From positions 494 to 20,064 of the forward strand of contig DOJV01000038.1 of the NCBI GenBank assembly GCA_003511125.1: a stretch of DNA of 19,571 bases. The letters run 5' to 3'. Source of the stretch: Candidatus Uhrbacteria bacterium. GTDB lineage: Bacteria; Patescibacteriota; Patescibacteriia; UBA9934; GWF2-40-263. Under the pieces are notes generated by a model. That model saw only the letters and a program-made list of their open reading frames with translations, did no database searches and had not been told where the DNA came from. Of this stretch, positions 13,371-19,562 are shown piece after piece (positions within the stretch are counted from its first letter, which is position 1; every line of letters begins with the position of its first letter). The translations under genes and the position numbers were made by a program.

Positions 13371-13955
13371 TTACATTTTTTTGACCACCTTGTCGATCAA
13401 TCCATATTTCACGGCCTCGTCGGCGCTCATGAAATAATCGCGTTCGGCGTCTTGTTCCATTTTCTTTAGCGGCTGACCGGTATGGTGAGCCAGAATCTTG
13501 TTTAGATTTTCTTTGATCTTCAAAATACGCTCAGCATGAATTTTAACATCAGTAGCTTGACCCTGAAAACCACCGAGGACTTGGTGAATCATGACTTCGG
13601 CGTTCGGCAAGGCAAAACGCTTGCCTTCGGCACCAGCAGCCAACAAGACCGCACCCATGGAAGCAGCCATGCCGACGCAGACCGTGGAGACATCCGGCTT
13701 CACATATTGCATAACATCGTAAATGGCCATACCAGCCGTAACCGAACCACCAGGTGAGTTGATATAGAGCTTGATATCTTTGGTTTTATCTTGGCTTTCC
13801 AAAAAAAGTAGCTGAGCGATAATAATATTGGCCACCGAATCATCGATCTCGGTGCCGAGAAAAATAATGCGATCTTTTAAAAGACGCGAATAAATATCGT
13901 AAGCGCGCTCGCCATAACTGGTTTTTTCGATGACCGTTGGGATTAAGAAGGACAT
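13371..13955 (-). CDS. clpP: ATP-dependent Clp protease proteolytic subunit
   Basis: The 194-residue serine protease subunit forms the tetradecameric barrel that degrades proteins fed by Clp ATPases. The catalytic triad is visible as Ser99 (GMAASMGA), His124 ([10 protein letters not shown]) and Asp173 (AERDYF). The oxyanion region [12 protein letters not shown] and the handle helix [21 protein letters not shown] are intact. There is hardly any propeptide: the protein starts [26 protein letters not shown]. On the minus strand TATAAT (13967-13962) lies only 6 nt before the ATG with no Shine-Dalgarno, so transcription would start at or next to the ATG (leaderless). That -10 box overlaps the stop codon of hicA, so clpP may also be read through from hicBA. 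Confidence 0.97.
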   Translation of the reverse strand: MSFLIPTVIEKTSYGERAYDIYSRLLKDRIIFLGTEIDDSVANIIIAQLLFLESQDKTKDIKLYINSPGGSVTAGMAIYDVMQYVKPDVSTVCVGMAASMGAVLLAAGAEGKRFALPNAEVMIHQVLGGFQGQATDVKIHAERILKIKENLNKILAHHTGQPLKKMEQDAERDYFMSADEAVKYGLIDKVVKKM

Positions 13956-13961
13956 AAATTG

Positions 13962-13967
13962 ATTATA
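13962..13967 (-). promoter_or_regulatory. -10 box of clpP overlapping the hicA stop codon
   Basis: TATAAT on the minus strand contains the hicA TAA (13965-13963) and ends 6 nt before the clpP ATG. The spacing predicts a leaderless transcript. Confidence 0.65.
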
Positions 13968-14220
13968 AATTATCTTTAAACGATTTTACCAAATCATCGC
14001 CGCCCATGGCTTTGATTTCAGAAATTATTTCTGATTGACAATGAAGTTTTTTGTGTCGAGGAATCATTATAAATCTTGGCTGAAGACCGGTGATTTTTTC
14101 GGCAATCTCTGACGGCGGATAAAACTTATCGTGCTGACCAGATCTCTTATTTCCGAGGCTAAACCCCAAGTACTTCAATGCACAAAGACACTGACGATGA
14201 TCAAAATTCAACTCCCCCAT
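13963..14220 (-). CDS. hicA: HicA-like mRNA interferase toxin
   Basis: HicA toxins are small double-stranded-RNA-binding-fold proteins that cleave mRNA with a single conserved His. This 85-residue product has [20 protein letters not shown], with His30 in the position of the catalytic His, and a C-terminal [21 protein letters not shown] that fits the family strand and helix. It begins 3 nt after the hicB stop, so antitoxin and toxin are co-read in the order hicB-hicA, the reverse of the E. coli order. Its stop codon lies inside the clpP -10 box. The protein is slightly longer than many HicA toxins because of the [16 protein letters not shown] insert, so activity is not assured. Confidence 0.8.
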   Translation of the reverse strand: MGELNFDHRQCLCALKYLGFSLGNKRSGQHDKFYPPSEIAEKITGLQPRFIMIPRHKKLHCQSEIISEIKAMGGDDLVKSFKDNL

Positions 14221-14223
14221 AAA

Positions 14224-14547
14224 CTAAGCCGGCTGAGTTTTAAGCTCACCATGATATTGAACCGAAAAATCGCCGATGTTTATGCGATCGTAAACAATAT
14301 CGGCTTCTCTTTTAGGAACATCATAATAAGTTAAGATCGCGTCGTTCATCATTTCGATCAAACTTTGATGACTTTGGGCCTCGGTAATCAAACCAGGGTG
14401 ATCGGGCATGGTCAAAACAAACCAACCGTCTGGAGTTAATCGAAGAGAAAAATTGACGCTTTCCGGAAGCTGATACTTTTTTTTAATCTTCAACGGATCT
14501 TTTGTTGGAAAAAATAAACGGAAAATTTTATTTTGAACCTTTTTCAT
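14224..14547 (-). CDS. hicB: HicB-like antitoxin
   Basis: The 107-residue protein contains the partial RNase H-like HicB fold: VNFSLRLTPDGWFVLTMPDHPGLIT, then SHQSLIEMMNDAILTYYDVP, which matches the antitoxin core that binds HicA. An obvious DNA-binding C-terminal domain is missing; the tail (ADIVYDRINIGDFSVQYHGE) is short. The start is ATG 14547 (MKKVQNKIF), not the upstream in-frame codon at 14574, because TATAAT at 14562-14557 lies between them. TATAAT ends 9 nt before the ATG and there is no Shine-Dalgarno, which indicates a leaderless message. The basic N-terminal 30 residues are extra compared with typical HicB. Confidence 0.83.
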   Translation of the reverse strand: MKKVQNKIFRLFFPTKDPLKIKKKYQLPESVNFSLRLTPDGWFVLTMPDHPGLITEAQSHQSLIEMMNDAILTYYDVPKREADIVYDRINIGDFSVQYHGELKTQPA

Positions 14548-14556
14548 AGCTTTTTT

Positions 14557-14565
14557 ATTATAGCA
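14557..14565 (-). promoter_or_regulatory. Extended -10 promoter of hicB
   Basis: The minus strand reads CTGCTATAATAA, an extended -10 (TGC before TATAAT), then 7 nt to the ATG. The same arrangement precedes smc. Confidence 0.7.
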
Positions 14566-14579
14566 GAAAACCAAACTTT

Positions 14580-15551
14580 TTAAAGTTTATTCTCCACCCT
14601 CCAGCAACCGTCGGCCGCGCAAACCAGACGAGAGTTGGGAACTGAGAAACCAGCGGCTTTGGCATGGCCGCCGCCGCCGCGGGCTCGGGCAATCGAGGCG
14701 ACATCGCCGCTGTCGGTACGCAAACTGATTTTAACACTGCCGTCGGATTTTTCGCACATAACGCAGGTTGTGTCGTGATCGATAACGCCTTTAAGAAAAT
14801 TATGTAAACCACCAATCTCTTCTTCATCAATCTCGAACATTTCTAAATCTTGAAGGGTAATACAAGTAGCCACTGCCTGTAGCTCTTCATAAAACCACAA
14901 ACGCTCCAAAGCAACACCCCACAATCGCAAAGCCGAAACCGAACGATTTTTCAAAAGCAAACGAATAGCCTCGCCGCCACGAGCACCGGCAAACATAAGT
15001 TCCGAGGCACTCGAAAAAGCCACGGCGTTAGTGGCGTCGTTTGAAAACGCCGTGGTGTCAAAAATCAATCCGGAAAAAAGACAGGTGGCAATATGTTTGT
15101 TGATGGTAATTTTATTCTCTTTAAAAAAACGATGAACAACTTCGCAAGTAGCCGGAGCTTCGTGATCAACAAGATGAAGGTGACCATAACGCGGGTTGGT
15201 GATATGGTGGTCGATATTCAAAACCAACGGTCGGGGTCCGGACAAACCTTGAACAACACGCTCGGCATACTTTTCATCCGAGCAGTCAAAAAAAACCACC
15301 ACATCAGCCGAGATTTTTGAGAGCTCCGAGCTTTCAAAAAAACACAGATCTTGATGCGGCAGCAATTTATACTTTTCCGGAATCGGCTCGGAAATAAAAA
15401 CTCGAACCGGCTTGCCGAGTCGTAAAAGATAATCAGCCATGGCGAGCGATGCCCCCAGGGAATCGCCGTCCAATCTTTCGTCCGCGACAAGCAGCGGGTG
15501 TTCGGCTGACACGAGTTTGTCGTGCATTTGTTCGAGTACCGAATAGGCCAT
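14580..15551 (-). CDS. DHH/DHHA1 phosphoesterase, NrnA-like oligoribonuclease / pAp phosphatase
   Basis: NrnA-type enzymes degrade short RNA oligomers and dephosphorylate pAp with two Mn ions. In this 323-residue protein the motifs are ADERLDGDSLGASLA (residues 23-37), VVFFDCSD, the namesake NIDHHITN, GLIFDTTAF, and the C-terminal DHHA1 signature ARGGGGHAKAAGF. The first metal motif normally reads HxxPDxD; here the His is Asp24 and the Pro is Leu27, while both Asp of DGD remain. Asp can still bind metal, so activity may be kept with altered affinity. It is the gene upstream of hicB; its stop lies within the hicB promoter region. No Shine-Dalgarno precedes the ATG. Confidence 0.88.
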   Translation of the reverse strand: MAYSVLEQMHDKLVSAEHPLLVADERLDGDSLGASLAMADYLLRLGKPVRVFISEPIPEKYKLLPHQDLCFFESSELSKISADVVVFFDCSDEKYAERVVQGLSGPRPLVLNIDHHITNPRYGHLHLVDHEAPATCEVVHRFFKENKITINKHIATCLFSGLIFDTTAFSNDATNAVAFSSASELMFAGARGGEAIRLLLKNRSVSALRLWGVALERLWFYEELQAVATCITLQDLEMFEIDEEEIGGLHNFLKGVIDHDTTCVMCEKSDGSVKISLRTDSGDVASIARARGGGGHAKAAGFSVPNSRLVCAADGCWRVENKL

Positions 15552-15692
15552 AGTTTTTTAAGCTCCAAGGGTGTTAAGTACCAAGTTCAAAGGTGGGGTA
15601 TTTTTTTAAAAGTCCTCTTCTTTTTTGAAACTTGATACTTAAGGCTTAAAACTTTAAGGAGGTAGTGTAGCGGATTGTTGGGAGGAGGTCAA

Positions 15693-15716
15693 GGGGAAGG
15701 GTGGGTGAAGGGTGGG
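15693..15716 (+). other. Putative G-quadruplex motif
   Basis: GGGG-AA-GGG-T-GGG, then TGAA-GGG-T-GGG: five G-tracts with loops of 1 to 4 nt, containing two copies of AAGGGTGGGTG-type units. It lies about 140 bp upstream of the nrnA-like start, on the opposite strand. Confidence 0.55.
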
Positions 15717-15832
15717 TGAGTGGAAATGACTAATTTCTAATGTCTAATGATGGAGATTGGATATTTTTTGATTGTTTGAACTGTGATTGTTGGGGGGTCT
15801 AAAACATGTTTGTGTATTCGAATTAGATTCTT

Positions 15833-15857
15833 TCCGCCTCCGCAGGGCTATGGCGGA
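15833..15857. repeat. Hairpin repeat, copy C (GGCTATGG subtype)
   Basis: TCCGCC (15833-15838) pairs perfectly with GGCGGA (15852-15857) around TCCGCAGGGCTAT. It shares the GCTATGG edge with copies A and B but has a different apex, so it may be a subfamily. Confidence 0.55.
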
Positions 15858-15896
15858 CGCAGCGCCGGACTCAGAATGGCGGGGCGGGGGCCGTTG

Positions 15897-15944
15897 TTGA
15901 CACGAACATTTTTTTATGTTTAATTAGGGGAGGACTCGTGTCAA
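15897..15944 (+). promoter_or_regulatory. Promoter with a 9-bp inverted repeat, upstream of the 111-residue gene
   Basis: TTGACA (15897-15902) is followed after 17-18 nt by TTAATT/TAATTA. TTGACACGA (15897-15905) is repeated inverted as TCGTGTCAA (15936-15944), one arm covering the -35 box and the other touching the ribosome site AAAGGAG. Because the left arm should not be transcribed, a DNA operator fits better than an RNA hairpin. Confidence 0.5.
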
Positions 15945-15954
15945 AGGAGACAAC

Positions 15955-16290
15955 ATGGCGCGCCACGAAGATTCAATGAAAGAGGCCGAACGTCTGCTCT
16001 GTAGTGGAGACGCAACCCAGGCAACGTACGGCCGAATCATGCGAGAAGACATCTGGCAGAACTTTGTCAGACGTGGTGGTGGCATTCTGTACACGGCCAC
16101 CAGCGAAAAGGAAGCGAGAGAACAGATCGTCGACCTACTGCTCGAACTAGGTTTGAAAACCTTTCGTAAATCAGCTCGCTCCGATCTGTCCATCATCTGG
16201 AATCGGGAGGAACCGAACAGGCGACAAGCGCATGTCTCGCTGGGCTGGCGACAAGCCAGCTTCATTCTCCCCAACCCACCACCGCAGTAA
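15955..16290 (+). CDS. Small protein of unknown function, 111 residues
   Basis: No family is recognised. It is a soluble mixed protein: a helical N-terminus (MARHEDSMKEAERLLCSGDA), a central basic stretch IWQNFVRRGGGILYT, a helix EKEAREQIVDLLLELGLKTF and a strand-rich end (DLSIIWNREEP, HVSLGWRQASFIL). There is no signal peptide. ATG 15955 follows AAGGAG by 5 nt. The gene has its own promoter, a C/T-rich 3' tail and a strong terminator, like the units at 4501-8006 and 11610-13313. Its coding sequence is GC-leaning compared with the smc gene behind it. Confidence 0.72.
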   Translation: MARHEDSMKEAERLLCSGDATQATYGRIMREDIWQNFVRRGGGILYTATSEKEAREQIVDLLLELGLKTFRKSARSDLSIIWNREEPNRRQAHVSLGWRQASFILPNPPPQ

Positions 16291-16322
16291 ACTGCTTCTG
16301 TTCTCCCCTCCCCACCCTTCTC

Positions 16323-16355
16323 GAACCCCCACACCTACGCCGGGGGTTCTTTTTT
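16323..16355 (+). terminator. Intrinsic terminator of the 111-residue gene
   Basis: GAACCCCC (16323-16330) and GGGGGTTC (16342-16349) form a perfect 8-bp stem followed by six T. Confidence 0.92.
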
Positions 16356-16370
16356 AAAAAAACACTCCCT

Positions 16371-16405
16371 AATTAGAAAATTTGAAAATTAAATAATTCA
16401 AAAAT
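16371..16405. repeat. AT-rich 35-bp repeat, copy 2 (upstream of smc)
   Basis: It matches 5306-5340 at 30 of 35 positions. It sits between the preceding terminator and the C-tract promoter of smc. Confidence 0.4.
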
Positions 16406-16415
16406 TCTTAACAAT

Positions 16416-16458
16416 CCCCAACCTCCCCTGTCCCCTTTCCCCTTTCCCCTGCTATAAT
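16416..16458 (+). promoter_or_regulatory. smc promoter: C4 tracts followed by an extended -10
   Basis: CCCC occurs at 16416, 16425, 16432, 16439 and 16446; the last four are spaced exactly 7 nt apart. They are followed by TGC and TATAAT (16453-16458), which ends 9 nt before the smc ATG. No -35 box is seen; the C-tracts occupy its place. The minus strand can form a G-quadruplex here. Confidence 0.6.
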
Positions 16459-16467
16459 AACTTCGCT

Positions 16468-18762
16468 ATGCATCTATCTAAACTGGAAATTCAGGGGTTC
16501 AAAACCTTTGCCAATAAAACCACGCTTTTATTTCCCGGGGCCAAAGACAATCGTCATGCTCTCACAACTATTGTTGGTCCGAACGGTTCGGGCAAGTCGA
16601 ATTTGGCCGATGCTATTCGTTGGGCTTTGGGCGAACAAAGTCTGAAATTGCTCCGCGGAAAAAATTCCGAAGATGTAATTTTTTCCGGCTCAGCCGGCAA
16701 GTCCCGCTCGGGTTTTGCCGAAGTTAATCTGACTTTTGACAACAGTGACAAAACCATTGCCATAGATTTTTCAGAAATCGTGGTAACCCGACGACTATAT
16801 CGCGACGGCGAGTCGGCTTATTTAATTAATGGCGCCAACGCTCGACTGGCCGATATTCGTTTAATGCTGGCCGAGGCCAATGTTGGCCAACAATCATATT
16901 CAGTGATTGGCCAAGGCATGGTCGATCATATTTTGGTGGCCACGCCCGAAGAACGCAAATCTTTTTTCGATGACGCTATGGGTGTTAAGCCGTTGCAGAT
17001 CAAACGCCACGAAGCGATTTTGAAATTAAAAAGAACGGCCGACAATTTGGGCGAGGTAAAAATGCTTTTGAACGAAATTGAACCACGCCTGCGCAGTTTG
17101 AAACGCCAAGCTTCACGTTTGGAAAAACGCGGCGCTATCGAAGTTGAACTCAAAGATCTCCGTTGTCGCTACTACGGAACCTTGTGGTGGAATTTACACG
17201 ATCAATTACTCAACGTCCGAACCAATCATGAAAAACTCGAAGACACGGTTTCTCGGGCCGTGGAAAAAGTTCTGGCTTTGGAAGAAAAAGTCTCGGCCAA
17301 AGAACGCGAAGAAAAATCCAAGAATGTAACCGACGACGGTGTTGTCGCTCTGCAAAAAGAATATCAAGAAACTCAGCGCGAACGCTCACGTTTACGCGAC
17401 GAAGAATTCGGTGTCGAACGGCAAATTGAATTGACCAAAGTCAAAGCCGAAACCACTTGGGCACCATTGCCACTGTCAAAAATCATCGAGGAAGTTGAAG
17501 GCATTTCCGGCTCGCAAAAAACTTTAGCCGAACGCTTGCGTTCGGCCGAATCGCTCGACGAGGTTAAAAAATTGGCCGCTGAAATCGAAACGATTTTTGA
17601 TCGCTCGGCCAAACTGGTTAGCCGTTTGCAAAAACCGGCGCCAATTGAATCCAAACCAGATCCGATCTTGGTCGCCAAACGCGATGAAATCAAAAACGCC
17701 CGTCTAAAAACCGAGACTAAACTCGTCGAACTAGAACAAGCCATCAACGCCTCGGCCAACAAAGAAAAAACCGACCGTAGTGAACTCTTCGCCCTACATC
17801 GCGAACTCCGCCAAGTCGAAGAAGAACGCCACCGCATCGAGGCCACTTGGCACGAAACTCAAATTGAACTGGCCCGACTCGAAGAACGCGAAAAAAACCT
17901 CGACCGCGAAATCCAAGAAGAAATGGGCGAGGACGCGTTGACTCCAAAAGCCAACCGCCCGACCGAAAAAATCGAAACCGAAAATCTTTACCCGGAAATT
18001 CAACGCCTGCGTTATCAACTCGAACTCATCGGCGGCATTGATCCGGAAACCATTAAAGAATACGAAGAAACCAACGAACGCTTCACCTTCCTCTCCGGAC
18101 AAGTCGAAGATTTAGAAAAAGCCATTCGTGATACGGAAAAAATTATCGACGAACTTGACGACAAAATCAAAGACCAATCCGACGAAGCTTTTAAAAAAAT
18201 CAATCGCGAGTTCCAAAGATTCTTTAAAATTCTTTTTGACGGCGGCAATTGCGAATTAATAAAACTAACTGTCGAAGATCTGGCTGAACCAGAAAACGAC
18301 GTTGCCCTTGACCGCGCCCTAACCGAAACCGCCGAAACCGAACAAGAAAAAGAAGAAAAAAAAATCGAACCGTTATTTAAAGAAAGGAAAGATCGCGTCA
18401 TCGGCATCGATATCCAAGCCACGCCGCCCGGCAAAAAACTCAAGTCACTAAACTTACTCTCAGGCGGCGAACGCGCTTTAACCTCGATTGCCTTGGTCTC
18501 GGCCATTATGGCTACCAACCCGGCACCATTCGTGGTTCTCGACGAAGTCGACGCCGCCCTCGACGAAGCCAATACTGTCCGTTTCGCCGCGATTCTCGAG
18601 GAGTTGGCCAAGCTGACACAATTCATTGTCATCACCCACAACCGCGCCACCATGGAAAAGGCCGATGTTTTATATGGAGTAACAATGGGCGAAGAAGGAA
18701 CAAGTAAAATTTTGTCAGTACATTTGGAAAATGTGATTGGCGAAGGTACGGCGAGACGATAA
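16468..18762 (+). CDS. smc: Short SMC-family chromosome segregation ATPase without a recognisable hinge
   Basis: SMC proteins are ATPases that fold back at a central hinge, bring N- and C-terminal heads together and organise chromosomes. Both heads are complete here. The N-head has MHLSKLEIQGFKTFANKT, Walker A GPNGSGKSN (residues 37-45), the Q-loop region and NVGQQSYSVIGQGMVD. The C-head has LLSGGERALTSIAL (663-676), Walker B FVVLDEVDAALDEAN with Asp692-Glu693, and the H-loop VITHNRAT. The protein has 764 residues, whereas bacterial SMCs usually have about 1150-1200. The two arms (about 170-330 and 410-600) are short coiled coils. The middle (about 330-410) lacks the Gly-rich hinge sequence. 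No scpA or scpB is in the window. It seems to be translated from a leaderless message. Confidence 0.9.
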   Translation: MHLSKLEIQGFKTFANKTTLLFPGAKDNRHALTTIVGPNGSGKSNLADAIRWALGEQSLKLLRGKNSEDVIFSGSAGKSRSGFAEVNLTFDNSDKTIAIDFSEIVVTRRLYRDGESAYLINGANARLADIRLMLAEANVGQQSYSVIGQGMVDHILVATPEERKSFFDDAMGVKPLQIKRHEAILKLKRTADNLGEVKMLLNEIEPRLRSLKRQASRLEKRGAIEVELKDLRCRYYGTLWWNLHDQLLNVRTNHEKLEDTVSRAVEKVLALEEKVSAKEREEKSKNVTDDGVVALQKEYQETQRERSRLRDEEFGVERQIELTKVKAETTWAPLPLSKIIEEVEGISGSQKTLAERLRSAESLDEVKKLAAEIETIFDRSAKLVSRLQKPAPIESKPDPILVAKRDEIKNARLKTETKLVELEQAINASANKEKTDRSELFALHRELRQVEEERHRIEATWHETQIELARLEEREKNLDREIQEEMGEDALTPKANRPTEKIETENLYPEIQRLRYQLELIGGIDPETIKEYEETNERFTFLSGQVEDLEKAIRDTEKIIDELDDKIKDQSDEAFKKINREFQRFFKILFDGGNCELIKLTVEDLAEPENDVALDRALTETAETEQEKEEKKIEPLFKERKDRVIGIDIQATPPGKKLKSLNLLSGGERALTSIALVSAIMATNPAPFVVLDEVDAALDEANTVRFAAILEELAKLTQFIVITHNRATMEKADVLYGVTMGEEGTSKILSVHLENVIGEGTARR

Positions 18763-18765
18763 CAT

Positions 18766-18810
18766 GGATGCGAACGTAGGGGCGAATGACCATTCGCCCC
18801 TACGTCGGTG
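18766..18810 (+). repeat. 45-bp REP palindrome, copy 1
   Basis: A perfect 15-bp stem ACGTAGGGGCGAATG with its complement surrounds a 2-nt loop (18774-18805). Unequal flanks (8 and 5 nt) are shared with copy 2 in inverted orientation, which defines a 45-bp unit. It starts 3 nt after the smc stop. Confidence 0.9.
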
Positions 18811-18896
18811 CGACAACAACATATTTCACACCCACGTTATCCCCACAACCCCATTGACAAAACCGAAAAATCGCGATACAAATAAACCAGCAACAC

Positions 18897-18929
18897 AAAA
18901 ATCCCCCAAAACAAATTTGCGGGGTTTTT
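18897..18929 (+). terminator. Intrinsic terminator downstream of smc
   Basis: AAAA and CCCC (18897-18907) pair with GGGG (18921-18924) and TTTT with one T-T mismatch, followed by the T-run. Its right arm (18918-18929) is also the left member of the inverted repeat around the transposase gene. Confidence 0.7.
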
Positions 18930-18943
18930 ATTTAAAAAATTTT

Positions 18944-19546
18944 ATGGAGGACAAATTACATCATCGAAAATCGACACGATTATCTGGATACGACTATTCA
19001 TTACCGGGGGCGTATTTTTTGACATTACGCAATAATCATAAAATATTATTTGGTGAATTAAAAAATGGCAAAATGATTTTAAATGATTTTGGAAAAATTA
19101 TTCAAAATGAATGGCTAAAATCGCAAACTATAAGACAGGAAATATTTTTGGACGATTTTGTGATCCTGCCTAATCATTTCCACGCCATTGTGTGGATTGT
19201 TGGATCAAACGCGACCGACAATAACGTGAACGCGGACGGAAACACCGACGTAGGGGCGAATGACCATTCGCCCCTACGTTCGCGTCCCGATCGTGTCGAT
19301 GGCCCAATTTGGCCACCAAATCCGCAACCGAATTCGTTTCGTATGCGGCCAAAATCAATATCGTCGTTAATAACCGGTTTCAAATCAATTACCACCACGA
19401 CAATAAATCAAATCTCTGGTCATTTCGGTTCAATTTGGCAACGTAGTTTTAACGATCGGATTATTCGAGACAAAATCGAATTATTCAATAAACGAAATTA
19501 TATTTTCAACAACCCAATGAAACATTGGCTGCAACAAAATTCATAA
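18944..19546 (+). CDS. REP-associated tyrosine transposase (RAYT, Y1/IS200-like) with an in-frame REP insertion
   Basis: RAYTs are single-strand HUH endonucleases that bind, cut and mobilise REP palindromes. The 200-residue protein starts MEDKLHHRKSTRLSGYDYSLPGAYFLTL. It has the HUH motif LPNHFHAIV (His78, His80) and IWQRSFNDRIIRD. Tyr186 in RNYIFNNPMKHW matches the nucleophile position of E. coli RAYT as I recall it. Residues about 100-115 (TDVGANDHSPLR) are encoded by a complete 45-bp REP unit, inserted in frame between the HUH half and the tyrosine half. The ATG at 18944 is chosen because the longer frame from 18737 would overlap smc and read through the other REP and a terminator. No Shine-Dalgarno is seen. 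Confidence 0.88.
   Translation: MEDKLHHRKSTRLSGYDYSLPGAYFLTLRNNHKILFGELKNGKMILNDFGKIIQNEWLKSQTIRQEIFLDDFVILPNHFHAIVWIVGSNATDNNVNADGNTDVGANDHSPLRSRPDRVDGPIWPPNPQPNSFRMRPKSISSLITGFKSITTTTINQISGHFGSIWQRSFNDRIIRDKIELFNKRNYIFNNPMKHWLQQNS
19243..19287 (-). repeat. 45-bp REP palindrome, copy 2, inside the RAYT gene
   Basis: Its reverse complement equals copy 1 apart from one flank base and the 2-nt loop, over exactly 45 bp with unrelated sequence on both sides. Since 45 is 15 codons and no stop arises, the gene stays open. Confidence 0.92.
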
Positions 19547-19562
19547 CCAAAAACCCCGCAGT

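Larger units (their letters stand above)
15552..15896. other. 345-bp gene-free stretch with an inverted repeat, a G-quadruplex motif and a hairpin repeat
   Basis: No supported gene. It contains an imperfect inverted repeat (15574-15591 with 15624-15642, TTAAGTA and TACTTAA ends), five G3+ tracts at 15693-15716, and hairpin copy C at 15833-15857. Confidence 0.65.
18918..19560 (+). mobile_element. RAYT cassette bounded by a 12-bp inverted repeat
   Basis: TGCGGGGTTTTT (18918-18929) and its exact complement AAAAACCCCGCA (19549-19560) enclose the transposase gene. A REP copy lies outside on the left, and the start of another (GTAGGGGCG) lies just outside on the right at the window edge. RAYTs are usually immobile housekeeping transposases for REPs, so whether this cassette itself moves is not known. 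Confidence 0.55.

Noticed and set aside
18737..18943. N-terminal 69-codon extension of the transposase
   Set aside because: It would overlap the end of smc and translate REP copy 1 and a terminator; the conserved protein begins at ATG 18944.
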